64,000 bases of DNA from positions 496,001-560,000 of the forward strand of contig NZ_CP042295.1 in the NCBI RefSeq assembly GCF_007859615.1, in the 5' to 3' direction. Under the pieces are notes generated by a model, which had not been told where the DNA came from, did no database searches, and worked only from the letters and a program-made list of their open reading frames with translations. How positions within the stretch are numbered: position 1 is the stretch's first letter; every line of letters starts with the position of its first letter. The translations under genes and the position numbers were made by a program. Positions 9,717 through 20,903 of the stretch are shown piece after piece. Source of the DNA: Mycoplasma anserisalpingitidis (lineage in GTDB: Bacteria > Bacillota_I > Bacilli_A > Mycoplasmatales > Metamycoplasmataceae).

Positions 9717-10307
9717 ATTGAAAATATTTTGGAAGAACATTTTAATTATGATAAAAATAATTCCAAAATCTATTTATTTTGCGACGGTGCAAGAATTTTC
9801 AAAAATATGTGTGTTAATAACAATTTCACACTGATTTATGACTGATATCACTTAAAAAAGTACTTTCTAAACATTTTTAGTTATGATAAACGTTGAAAAA
9901 GTTCTAAGAATTATAAACGTTGAACTTATTTAGGTCAATACGTTGATTACAATGAAATTTTTAAACAAATTCTAAATGCTTTAGAAGTTCAAGATTATGA
10001 TATCTTATTAAAAATTATTTCTGAGTTATTGAATAAAATTAAAGAATTAAAGTCAGAAATTTTATTTTATGATTTGATTAAGGCATATAACTTTTTACTT
10101 AAAACACCTGAATTAAAATCACATTTTGAAAACAGAACCGCAAAAGCTGAGTCAGTAATTTCAAAATTTAAAACAGATTGCTTTAATAAAAAAGGTTGTG
10201 CAAGTTTGAATAATATAAAGTTTAAGTTAAAATTTAAGTGTAGTAAAAATAACTTTTATAAACTTTATGATGAAGAGAAAATCAAGGAAATTCTTAAATT
10301 AAGATAA
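9702..10307 (+). pseudogene. C-terminal fragment of UPF0236/Mbov_0401-family ICE transposase-like protein
   Basis: The frame is open to TAA at 10305. It contains KIYLFCDGARIFKNM and TLIYDWYHLKKYFL, which match the DGA...D-YHL-KY core of the UPF0236 (ISLre2-like) proteins carried by mycoplasma integrative elements. Residues after this (NRTAKAESVISKFK, KGCASLNNIKFK) fit the family C-terminus. The N-terminal half is missing and no start is seen. It points to a former ICE or related insertion. Confidence 0.65.
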
Positions 10308-10313
10308 TAAGTC

Positions 10314-10342
10314 ATAACTGTATTCATATACAGTTATTTTTT
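10314..10342 (+). terminator. Rho-independent terminator
   Basis: ATAACTGTAT and ATACAGTTAT form a 10-bp stem with a 4-nt loop, followed by T6. It follows the fragment ending at 10307. Confidence 0.8.
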
Positions 10343-10359
10343 ATGTAAAAAAGGAATAT

Positions 10360-11211
10360 ATGAGTAAATATCAAAAGGAAATTGAATTTTTAACAAAACA
10401 GATATTAGACTTAACAATAGAAGATAATTCTCAAAATCCAACTACAATTAAAACTTATAATCAAGATAATAATTTTCTAAAAAAATTAATTGTTTTTCAA
10501 GAGAAATATAGAGGTTTTTCATATTCACAAGAGATTAATAATTTAATTAAAAGTGTTGTTTTAAATTTTAAGAATAAAGAAAAAAATAAATATTTAGTTG
10601 CTTCTAAGGATAAATTAGTTTTTTGTGAATTGATTTATGTCCTTTGACCTAATTTAAGTCATTTTAATAGTTTCTATACTGTAGATTTTAAAAATGTTTT
10701 AGGTAAAAACGCTGAAAATTCAATTACTAATTTAGAAAAATTGATTGAAGAGATTAAAGAGTTAAATACTAATGAAAAAGTAGTTGTTATTGTAGAAAAC
10801 TTTAATAATTTGAATTTAGAAAATGAAAAAATAATCAAATTATTAAATGAAGAGTTAAATAATATAAGCAAAAACATTATTATTTTCTTCAGTACATATA
10901 CTGATTTAACAAATGAAAGTCATTCCATTCCATTTATTGATGAAATTGTTGATTTTAATAATCTACCTAAGGATAATTTAATAAACTGATTTCTTACATA
11001 TATTTATAAATTAGCTAATGGTTATAAATTTACAGAAAAAAATTGATATAAAGTTGAAGAAATTGTTAAAAATGTTAAAAATTTACCTTATCCGAATAAA
11101 ATGCTTGTCTTAATTAATGATTGTTTAAATCAATTAAAATCAATTGAAAATTTAACAAAAACTAAATACGAAAATTCATTTATTAGATTGTTAAAGAAAT
11201 CATTAAATTAA
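10360..11211 (+). CDS. AAA-like protein without a recognisable P-loop
   Basis: This is a 283-residue protein. The ATG follows AAAAAAGGAAT. The layout recalls the first AAA+ module of ClpB-type proteins. NKYLVASKDKLVFCELIYVL stands where a Walker A P-loop would be, but has no GxxxxGK(T/S). Then come YTVDFKNVL and a Walker B-like strand, KVVVIVENFNNL, followed by NIIIFFSTYTDL (sensor-1-like) and a helical C-terminus. The nucleotide-binding signature is missing, so it may be a non-catalytic relative or only a chance resemblance. It has no signal peptide and so is probably cytoplasmic. It is followed 129 bp later by the coiled-coil surface gene at 11341; a joint role is speculative. Confidence 0.6.
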
Positions 11212-11313
11212 AGACAATAAAAGGAAGTGTTTTGCATCAAGCACAAATATTTAAGAAAATTATTGTTAAAATTTTATTTTTCAAATCATATGAAAATATT
11301 TCCACTTTTAATA

Positions 11314-11319
11314 TATAAT
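11314..11319 (+). promoter_or_regulatory. -10 box of the coiled-coil gene
   Basis: TATAAT at 11314-11319, 22 nt before the ATG, with the ribosome site AGAAAGGA between. No clear -35 is seen. The rest of 11212-11340 holds nothing else I can recognise. Confidence 0.6.
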
Positions 11320-11340
11320 ATCTTAGAAAGGAATATATAA

Positions 11341-14300
11341 ATGAATTTACAATTACCAAAAAATAAAAAGAAATGACTTATTGTCGGTGGTGGAGTTGCT
11401 TTAACAGCATTATCTGTTGGTTTTATTGCTTCAACAGCACAATATTGTTCCTCAGCAAAAACCGTTAGAAAACAGGAAACTGAAATTGTATTACTTAAAC
11501 TTAAAATTAATGATCTTGAACAACAAAATAAACAATTGATTAAAGAAAAAGAAGAATTAACTGCTGAATTAAACTCATTGAAACAACGTCTTGAAACTTT
11601 ACAAGCTCAATATGATCGTTCACGTAATGCTTGAAAAAGCACAACTGCTAACTATTTAAGTAAAATTAGTGATTTAAATAAGAAATTAAATTCTGATGAT
11701 AATCGTTTTGAACCTTCAATTAATCCTGAAGAAAATGAAAAACCTGAATTAAGTTTTGAAGAGGAAATTGAATTATTTAAAAATAATGTTATTAGTTCAA
11801 AAGAACAATATAGTATTAGATTAAATGAACTTAAACAACAGCTTAGTGTCTTAAGAATTGAAACTAATTCAGAAACCACACAAAATTATGTTGATGAATT
11901 CTTAAAAGAGTTAAATGCTAAACAGGCGTTAATTGAAAATATGCCTGTAAATTCTCTTGAAGACATTACTGAGTTAGTAAATAGAATTAATTCAAGTGAA
12001 AGTGTTATTAATAAACAATACTTCAATCTTGTTGCAGAATTAACTAATGAAATTGCTAACAAGAAAGATACTATTGCAGAAAAGGAAAAACAACTTGCAT
12101 CAGCATTTGAAAATGCTAAAGGTTTAATTAAACAAATTTTAGAAGCATCAGAAAATCAAATTGAGTACTTACTTAATTTAAGAGATAAAGTTAGTGTTTA
12201 TCTTAATAAGGATTATTCTCAATATGCGTCTGAAGAATTTGCAAATAATATTAAATCAAGTGCTAACAACTTAATTTCTGATATTAATAACTATAAAATT
12301 GAATTAACTGTTGCGATTGAACAAGCTAAATTAGATTATGAAAAAGCACTTGAAAGTAAAAGAGTAGAGGACTTTACAAGTATCAACATTAAGAGTTTTG
12401 GAATTAAAAACAAGATCTTTTTAGATGAATTCGACTCACTTGCTAATAAAGATTTTGAGCAAGCATTTGCTAAATATACTAAACAACTTGCTGAATATGC
12501 TAAAAAATCACAGGAATACAATGACTTACAAATTGAGAATAATAAGAACTTAGCTAAAATTGAAGAATTAAACCGTGAATTATCTTTAGCAGAAGAAAAA
12601 ATCAATAATTTTGATTCAACAATCACTGATTTAAATCAAAAACTTAAAGACAAGTTAATTGATTCTTTAATTCAAGTAAATTCTGTTTTAGAAACTGTAA
12701 TTACTTCTTTAGAGAATGATAGTGCTGATAATAGTGAATTAGTTAATCCGCTTAAAGAACAATATGATGTTATCTTAAATACCATTCTTGAATCAACTGA
12801 TCCAGAATTTGTAGAGAAATATTCAGATATTGCTAATAGTGCTTTAGCACTTATTTCAGACTTAATTTTCAATTATCAACAAAGTAGAGTTTTACCGCTT
12901 GAAGGAGAAATTGTTAAATTAAATACTGAAATTGAGAGATTGAATAGCACTATTGAAACAATGAAAACAAATATTGCTACAAAAGAAAGTTTAATTAGTC
13001 AATATCAAGAACAAATTGCAGAATTAGAAGCAGAAAAAGAAACTTTAACAACTAATTTAGCATCTACTAATGAAGAGTTAATAAGCACAAAAACTGAATT
13101 AGAAGACTTAAAATTTTCTAATAAAGCATTTTTAACTTCTCAAAAAGATGAATTAGCTAAAGTTAATAATAAACTTGATTTATTAAAAATTAAAGCTAAA
13201 GAAGTCTTGGTTATTTCGGAAGAAAGTAGTGCAAAAGAAGAATTAAGTGCTTTAGTTGGTAGCGAAACAAGTACTAGTGCTGAAGAAAGTATTGATAAAA
13301 TTACTGAAGAGATTAAAAATAACAGTGAATTATCATTAAATATCATCAATAAACTTAATGAAGTGTTAAAAGTAAACTATGATAAAAAGATAGCTAATAA
13401 AGTTGCTGAACTTGAAGAACTTGGTACTCAAAAAGACCAAATTGAAGCTGCTAAAAACGCTTTAGAGAATGAATTGAGTGTTAAAACTGCTGAAAACCAA
13501 GCTACTTCTGAAGAATTGAATGACTTAGTTTCTAAACAAAATAGTTTAATTACTGAACAAGACAATAAATTTGATCAATTAATTTCTAAATACAAAGAAT
13601 TAAGAGAACAAGGTACTCAATTATTAAGTAATTCAGTAAATTCAAGTCAAAAAACTGAACTTGAAAACAAATTAAATCAAAGTGTTGAAAGTGAAAAATC
13701 AAAAGAATTAAGCACTTTAGTAGCGCAAAACGACAACATCAGTGATTACAATATTGAATTAGTTGAGTTAATTAAAGAATTAACAAAAGCTAATTATGAA
13801 AAACAAATCAAAGATAAAAATGCTTATGAAGTTTTATTAAAAAACCAATTAACTGAAACTAAAACTTCAAAAGATAAATTAGCTGAAGATGTAAAAAGAC
13901 TTGAAGCAGAGAATAGTGAACTTAAGAAAAATCAAGGTACTAAAGTACAAGAGTTAGAAACTAAATTAGCTACCGCTAATGAAGAAACCAAAAAACAAAG
14001 TGCTTTAGTAGCTGAAAAAGAAAGAAGAATTCAAGAATTATTAACTTCCTCTAATCCGTCTGAAATTTCAAGATTACAATCTCAAGTTTCAAGGTTAGAA
14101 AGTGATAAAAGAAGTTTACAAAGTCAATTATCTTCAATGACTACTGAAAGAGATGATTGAAGAAACAAATATTATAGTATAAGTACTAATGTGACCCCGC
14201 CTTCGCAAGTTGTGTCTTACATAACTTCAGCTGACTCAAATATACTTTTAACACCCTATGACCTAACATTAAACGAAACCATTGATTTAACTAACAAAAT

Positions 14301-15120
14301 CTCAAGCAATGGAAAGATACAGTTCGATTCTATTATCAAAACAAGTAATAAAACTGATGAGTTAAGAGTAAGAGGATTGTTAACAAAATTTAATGCTTAT
14401 GCTGAAAAGAACATCGTATATAAAGCTGTTCCGATTTCATATAATTTAGCTAATAAGATTACTAAAGAATTATCAACAATTACACTTAGTCAAAAATCTA
14501 ATTGAACTACATCTAAGTTTAATGATTTTAGTTCAAACGGAAATTCAAAATTCTTTTCATTTAATTTAAATCAATCTACAGGAACATTTAATTCAACCTC
14601 AATTTATAAATCTGCAAAAGAACATACGATTGATAAATATTATGTAAGATACACAAGGGGTGGTGATGGTTATGAAAATAATTGATGGGAAGACTATAAT
14701 TTTGAATACGCACCAGAAACTGATTATATTTACTATCAAAAGGATATTCAACAAAAGTACTTTTTAACTTCAAAAATTTTTGTTTTAGTAGATAGTTCAA
14801 ATCAAGCTTATTTAGTTTCTGTACATCAATTCCAATTATGAACTGAACCACAAGATACAATCACCTTAAGAGAAGAAAGTAATTCAGGAACATTAAATGA
14901 AAGTAAGTTAAATTTAGGAGGTTATTCAAAAGGAACCAATATAAAAGCTAATATTTCTTTAGACCCCCAATATGAGAGAAGACTACCAGATGAAATGCAA
15001 AAAATTCAAGATTTACCATTAGAAATTATTGAATATAGAATAACAGGTTCTAAAATTAACTTGAACTCTCATTCTATAGTTCTATCTCACATTGCACCAA
15101 ACGAAGTCAGAAAGCAATAA
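11341..15120 (+). CDS. Large membrane-anchored coiled-coil protein
   Basis: This is a 1259-residue protein. Residues 1-10 are basic (MNLQLPKNKKKW). A hydrophobic segment spans about 12-33 (LIVGGGVALTALSVGFIAST) and is probably an uncleaved anchor. Residues about 40-100 and 190-935 are heptad-rich coiled coil (e.g. ETEIVLLKLKINDLEQQNKQ), very rich in Glu, Lys, Asn and Leu. The C-terminal ~320 residues are less charged and contain aromatic and Trp residues, so probably form a globular domain (YYVRYTRGGDGYENNWWED). It resembles long fibrous surface proteins of mycoplasmas but no named family is recognised. Four or five TGA codons are Trp. It has its own promoter and terminator and lies between transglutaminase-like copies B and C. 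Confidence 0.8.
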
Positions 15121-15162
15121 AAATTGCTTTTTTTTCTTTTGTTTTTTTAAGCATTATATAAT
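15111..15162 (+). promoter_or_regulatory. Terminator of the coiled-coil gene merged with the promoter of copy C
   Basis: AAAGCAAT-AAAA-ATTGCTTT (15111-15130) and the T8 run form a terminator overlapping the stop at 15118. Directly after it come C-T4-G-T7, AAGCAT and TATAAT at 15157-15162; the ATG is at 15169. The promoter block equals that of copy B except that the T tract is interrupted and 5 nt shorter. Confidence 0.7.
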
Positions 15163-15168
15163 TAGAAT

Positions 15169-17937
15169 ATGAAATTATTAACTCATAGAAAAATTAAGAA
15201 AAATTATATTAACTTTATAAAATTATTGAATTTAATTGATAAATCAAAATTTATCAGCGATAAGAAAATAGATATTGAAAAATTTGATAATATTTTGTTA
15301 TCAATAAACAAAAATAAGAAGAAAATTGATGTAGATTTATTTATTCAATTAATCGATTTTTTACTATTATTTAATTCTTTAGGATATTTAGAAATAAATC
15401 TATTTAAGTTTAAGAATTTGATAGATTACAGTTTAACTAAATTACAAAAAACAATTAATAAATATACTCAACCAGACGAGTTAAAGAAAAAAATTAATGA
15501 ATTTAATTTCCTTGTAAATTCAGTTCTTTTATTCAAAGAAGAAAAAGAATATAAAGAATATTGTAAGATTGTTGATCAAACTATAAAATCTTTTAATAAT
15601 TTATTAAAATCGAACATAAATTTAAGTTCTGGAAAAATAACTAAAAAAAATAAACTAATTTTAATAATTGTTGGTTCTATTTCAGGATTTATAGCAGTTT
15701 CATCTGCAGTGATTGTTCCTACAACAATACACATATTAAATAAAGATAAAATAGTCCCTTGAACCAAGCTTCAGCAACCTATTAAAACTAATTTTGACTT
15801 AAAAAAATTCAATAGTATTCCTGAAAAATATTACAACTTAATAAATGAAAATATTTTAAACAAATCAGAAGATAAATTGTCTTATTTGGATGATTTTTTC
15901 AAAAAAATAAATCATTTGAATTTAAGATGACTTCCATTACAAAAATATTATAGTCAAACAACCCCAAAATTAGATAAAAGATATAAAAAAGAGATAGAAA
16001 CAGCATTAGGAATTAAAAAAACCATAGATGAATTGTTGCAAGACTTAAAATTCTTAAGTAATAAATATCAAAATGATATTGAAATCTGCTTTAATGAATT
16101 ACAGAGATATTTCAAACAAAATATCAAACCTACAAATATTATGAGTTTAACCCCTGATATTAAGAGTGTAGAAAACAAATATATTAGAAAAGTTATTGAT
16201 AATATTGTTGTAGATTTTAATAAAGAATTTATAAATGAGTATGATTTATATAATACTAGTTCATTTAAACAATTTAAAAATTTTATTGATAAACTAAATT
16301 TATTCATTAGAGAGATAAATAATCAATATTTATGAGTTAAAGACTTAAAATTAAAATATTCTGTAAATGAATTAGATGAAGAAAGAATACTGCAAATTTA
16401 TAATGATTTTAAAAATGATACAAATGTTGATTTTGATATTTGAATAACAAGAACAATTCAAAATTATATTGATTATTTTAGTAAAGGTAATCTCTTCCCT
16501 TTGATTGTTGAAAGATTAACATATTTCAAAAACAACTTTGACTTTGGTGTTAAAGAACATACTATGCAATGATTTATTACCAAAGACAAAAAATACACAT
16601 TAAATCCGGGTAATGCTGAAAATATTGAATGAAGACTACCATATATGCGCGACAGCAAATATGGACTTATTAAATTAAATAGTGAATATATCATTAGTTG
16701 ATTAATAAATTATGATGAATGACTTTGAGTAATTAATGATGAAGAGAAAATCGGAGAAATTAACTTAGAAAATGTTAAAGCATTCAATCATTGAAAAGAT
16801 TTTAATAATGAGTTTATTGCTGAAGAATTTAAGAATTATGAAAATTTTTATATAAATATATCAGACTGAAAATATAATGCTTTTGATGAAAGAGATAATG
16901 CACATTTAAGATTATTCCATTACATAAATAATATTTACGGTGAGCATTTTGAAACCCATAATTCCAGAACTCATAAAGTATGAATGAGTTTTAATAAAAT
17001 GACACCAATAAATTTTGATTATGACCTTTTTATAGACAAAACAAAACAAAAATATGATGTGATAGGGGGGGAAACACCCGCATATGAACTACTAACTGAA
17101 CAACCTAATTACTTCACAGATATGGAACAATCAGGATTATATGATTTACAAATTTCTAAACAGTGAATAATAAAAGAAACAACTGAAATGTATGATTTTC
17201 CAAATTCAACTAAATTACTGGAAAACGGAAAAATTTGAATAGATTTGAAGTATTATAGTGATCCTAAAAACATAAGAAAAGATTTAATCGAATGAAGAGA
17301 AAACTGGCAAAAACTTTTACCAAAATACATTTCAAAAAAATGAAATGATAAACAAATAATACTTGCAATTAGTTATTACATTAATTCAAATGTAATGTAT
17401 ATGCATAAAAATCACTGAAGAGCATTTAATACTGATGGGAATAACTTTTTTAATCCCATTTCATTATTTAAAACCGATAGAACTCTTCAATGCTATGGAT
17501 ACTCACAAAATTTAAGTATGGCGCTTACCTTACTGAATATACCAGTTAGAATATTATGTGGAAACATTGTTAATTATTATAATCCACTAGCTTCTAGTGA
17601 TGGTCATGCTTGAAATGAAGTTTTTGTTGATGGAATGTGAAAATGTGTAGATTTAACTTTTGCTGACTACCAAGAAAACTGAAGTAATTTTAATAGTGAG
17701 TTAGACTTAAATGAAATTTTTTTAGCAAGAGATGAAGGGACAAGAAGAAACCTTAGACTAGACTATACACATTACTTAACAACAATCATCAAATACCTAA
17801 ACAAAGATGAAAATGGTAATTATGTGCATAACTATATTGACTTACCAACCCATTACTCTACTGACCCTGAAAATGAACTTAAATGAGAAAATATGCTTCC
17901 ACTTTTAAGAAAACAATATAAAACTAATCAATATTAA
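15169..17937 (+). CDS. Membrane-anchored transglutaminase-like protein, copy C
   Basis: This is a 922-residue paralogue of the gene at 5829 with the same plan: basic helical N-terminus, one membrane segment at about 163-190 (LILIIVGSISGFIAVSSAVI), a long ectodomain, and a C-terminal Cys-His-Asp core (LQCYGYSQNLSMAL, SDGHAWNEVF, VDLTFAD). The N-terminal 190 residues and the last ~100 are highly similar to copy B, while the stretch after the membrane segment (about residues 205-410) is divergent. A G7 run lies at 17065-17071 in frame (DVIGGETPAY); the gene is intact as read. No Shine-Dalgarno is seen. Function is unknown beyond the fold. Confidence 0.85.
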
Positions 17938-17957
17938 CACCTTTTTTGGTGTTTTTT
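17936..17957 (+). terminator. Rho-independent terminator of copy C
   Basis: AACACC-TTTTTT-GGTGTT followed by TTTT, overlapping the stop codon. Confidence 0.8.
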
Positions 17958-17984
17958 ATTTGCATTAATTATTTCGTTCATTAA

Positions 17985-18035
17985 ATTAAATAATAGTGCA
18001 TAATAAGTATGTAAATGTTTCCATTTACAAATAAA
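17985..18035 (+). promoter_or_regulatory. Repeated leader/promoter element, copy 3
   Basis: It is almost identical to 1780-1834, including AATAGTGCATAATAAG and the GTAAATG-TTTC-CATTTAC hairpin. It now stands upstream of the truncated small gene and the methyltransferase. Confidence 0.6.
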
Positions 18036-18057
18036 GTTAATGACTTAAAAGGAAAAA

Positions 18058-18174
18058 ATGAAACAAAAAAATTTTTTAAGCAAAATGCAGGATAATGCAT
18101 TTACTAGTATTGAAGATATAGGACGTTTTACATTTAATAATGTTTTTTATTATTTAAGAAATGAAAATGAATAA
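18058..18174 (+). pseudogene. Truncated copy of the gene at 1856
   Basis: A 38-codon frame keeps the N-terminus of the 1856 family (IEDIGRFTFNNVFYY is the same) but lacks an internal 11-13 residue segment and everything after RNENE. It ends in TAA at 18172 where the methyltransferase begins: the ATG codons at 18161 and 18167 lie inside it. The ribosome site AAAAGGAAAAA is kept. It may now serve as a leader peptide giving translational coupling to the methyltransferase. Confidence 0.7.
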
Positions 18175-19954
18175 AAAGTTTTTAATTTTAGATTTATTTT
18201 GTGGAGCTGGAGGTCTAAGTTTTGGTCTTGAACAAATACCTAACTTCAAATCAGTAATTGGTCTAGATTTCAATAAACAAGCCTTAGAAACGTACAAGTT
18301 TAATCATAAAGACGCTATAGGAATTCACGGTGATATTACATTAAAGGAAGTAAAAGAAAGAATTATTAATTTATCCAAAGAAAAAGGTATAAATATGATA
18401 GTTGGTGGTCCGTCATGTCAAGGTTTCTCTAATAAAGGAAAAATGTTAGGTTTAAATGATCCGAGAAATTATTTATTTAAGGAATATGTAGAAATAGTGA
18501 AGCACGTTAAACCAAAATTATTCATTTTAGAAAACGCAAAAGGTATGATTAGCAGCGAAAATGGATATTTTATAAACGAAATAGTAAAGTCATTTGAAGA
18601 ATTAGGTTATAAAATTTCTTATAAAGTATTGAATGCAGCAGACTTTGGGGTTCCACAAAATAGAGAAAGAACTATATTAATAGGGAGTTTAGATTTTCAT
18701 TTTAACTTTAAAATTTTAGATGAATTTTAAACAAAAACTCCCACTGTTTATGAAGCAATATCTGATTTATCATATTTAAATTCTGGTGAAGGTGAAGAAA
18801 TATCAGATTATATTAATGAACCCATTTCATACTATCAAAAACTAATGAGAAAAAACTCACTTAAACTTTACAATTATAAGGCTACAAATCATTCTAAACA
18901 TGCTTTGTATAAGTTATCATTAATTCCACCAGAAAAAGGAAAGGAATTCTTACCAAAAGAATTATTGGGAAAACAAAAATTTAAGACAACTTGAACTAGA
19001 TTAGAATGAAATGAACCTAGTCCAACAATAGATACTCGGTTTGATACTCCTTCTAACGGAAAAAATACACACCCAATATTAAATAGAGCAATAACACCAA
19101 GAGAAGCAGCAAGATTGCAGTCATTCCCTGATGATTTTATTTTTACAGGAACAAAAACTAGTGTTTGTACTCAAATCGGTAATGCTGTACCACCGCTTTT
19201 AGCAAAAGCTATAGGATTAGGGATAATTAAAGCATATTCGCTCGCAAGTGATAAATATGAAATTGATAATTGTACAATTTATAATGAAGATGCTTATTTA
19301 ATTTATGATACATTGCTCGAAAATAATATAAAAGTCGATCATATAATAACCGATCCACCCTATAATATATCTAAAAAAAATAATTTTAATACAATGAAAT
19401 CATCAAATAGAAAAGGTATTTATTTTGGTGATTGAGATAATGATTTTGATATTTATAACTGAATTGAAAAATATAGTAAGTAAGTAAAAATCAACGGGTC
19501 AATGATAATTTTTTGTTCATATCGATATATAAGTTATTTGATTAATTTTATAGAGAAATGTGATTTTGATGTAAAGGATATAATTGAATGAAAAAAGACA
19601 AATCCAATGCCGCGTAATGTTAATAGAAGATATGTACAAGATACTGAATTTGCTATATGAGCAGTAAAAAAGAAATCTAAATGAACTTTTAATAAACCTA
19701 AGGACAAGAAATATTTAAGATCTACCTTTGTTTCTCCAGTAGTTTCTGGATTAGAGAGAACATCACACCCGACACAAAAATCTTTATCTATTATAGAAGA
19801 ATTGATTAAAATTCACACAAACGAAGGTGATTTAATACTAGATATGTTTTTAGGTTCAGGAACTACAGCAGTTGCTTGTTTAAAGAATAATAGAAAAATC
19901 TTAGGAATTGAAAAGGATAAAGTTTATTTTAATATTGCTGTTAAAAGAATATAA
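18161..19954 (+). pseudogene. Fused m5C and DPPY-type DNA methyltransferase with two in-frame stops
   Basis: One continuous frame of 597 codons holds two methyltransferases. Domain 1 (about 1-365) is a C5-cytosine enzyme: DLFCGAGGLSFG (AdoMet), GGPSCQGFSNKG with Cys86, LENAKGM, PQNRERTILIG, and QIGNAVPPLLAKAI at its end. Domain 2 (about 366-597) is an amino-methyltransferase with DPPYNISKK at 398 and a C-terminal LDMFLGSGTTAVA, the beta-class order. TAA codons interrupt at 18728 (codon 190) and 19481 (codon 441) without any frameshift, and homology continues in the same frame. Five TGA codons are Trp. No restriction gene is adjacent. Start 18161 or 18167; 18167 overlaps the upstream stop (ATGAATAA). 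Confidence 0.8.
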
Positions 19955-19988
19955 AAACTTTATAAATAAATTTATTCAACCAAAATAG

Positions 19989-20273
19989 TTTTAACTTAAA
20001 CTGATTATCAAGATGCTTGAAGTAATTTTAATAGTGAACTTGATTTAAATGAAATTTTTTTAGACCGTGATGCTGGAAGTAGAATAAAATTTAGATTTCA
20101 TTCACTTCATACATCAGAATTATCATTAAATATCTAAACAAAGATAAAAATGGAATTATGCGTATAATTGCGTTGACTTAGCTACTCATTACAGTACTAA
20201 CCCTGAAACTGAACTTAAATGAGAAAATATGCTTCCACTTTTAAGAAAACAATATAAAACTAATCTATATTAA
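19989..20273 (+). pseudogene. 3' remnant of a fourth transglutaminase-like gene
   Basis: The sequence from about 19989 aligns with the paralogues just after the catalytic Asp (DYQDAWSNFNSELDLNEIFL), then loses frame near 20110-20170. It regains the conserved 3' end (GAAAATATGCTTCC, AAACAATATAAAAC) and TAA at 20271. The Cys and His are missing. It lies directly behind the methyltransferase, so that gene probably replaced or interrupted the 5' part. Confidence 0.8.
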
Positions 20274-20292
20274 CACCATTTTGGTGTTTTTT
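20272..20292 (+). terminator. Rho-independent terminator of the remnant
   Basis: AACACC-ATTTT-GGTGTT plus T4, the family terminator. Confidence 0.75.
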
Positions 20293-20903
20293 ATTTATCT
20301 CAATTAAATAATAATAAAAAACCTGTTTAACAGGAGTTATTGAATAATTTTACTTTTGTGATTACAAAATTCATCGTTAAAAAGTTCTCATTCACCCACT
20401 TTCTTTTTTATTCTCCCAATTATGTAGCATTTTTAAGCGAATGTTAATTTTTTTAGGTGAATAAATTCATGCGTCGGACCTTAATTTTAGGTTTTCCATC
20501 AATAAAATATCAAATTCAATCCAGTGAAGAACAACCCGACTTTTGAGTAATTATTGTATTTCACTATGGTTTATAGCTATTATTTTTACTCCCTTTATTA
20601 GGGAACATTTCTTTTAAAAGAGTACCTTTTTATTCCCCAAAATTCAATGACTTATAGAAAACATTCTTTAGATTATTTCAATATACTTTGTCCCCAATTA
20701 ATTGCTAAAATTGTATTTTATTTGTACTGCATTTTCACTTTTTTACTCATTTCGCTTTCACTTTTTTACTTATTTCACTTTCACTTTTTTCCACTCATAA
20801 CAGGAAATAAAAAAACTAGATTTTTCTAGTTAATTTAACGTGTCTTTTAATTTGTTGCTATACAAATGATTGAGCAAACTATTGAATAATCAAAATTTAT
20901 TAT
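20293..20903. other. Gene-free stretch with a 23-bp tandem repeat
   Basis: No plausible coding frame is seen on either strand. The first ~75 bp repeat the block after copy B (8640-8720). At 20733-20798 a 23-bp unit starting TTTCACTTTTTTACTCATTT is repeated almost three times. A small hairpin AACTAGATTTTTCTAGTT lies at about 20814-20831. The base composition is slightly less AT-rich than around it. Confidence 0.5.

Noticed and set aside
12336-13349. Minus-strand open frames inside the coiled-coil gene
   Set aside because: They are mirror frames of heptad-rich coding sequence, without ribosome sites or family signatures.
20733-20798. CRISPR array
   Set aside because: Units are contiguous with no spacers, and no cas-like gene is in the window.
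20647-20829. Small hydrophobic open frame over the 23-bp repeats
   Set aside because: Composition follows the T-rich repeat; there is no ribosome site or promoter.
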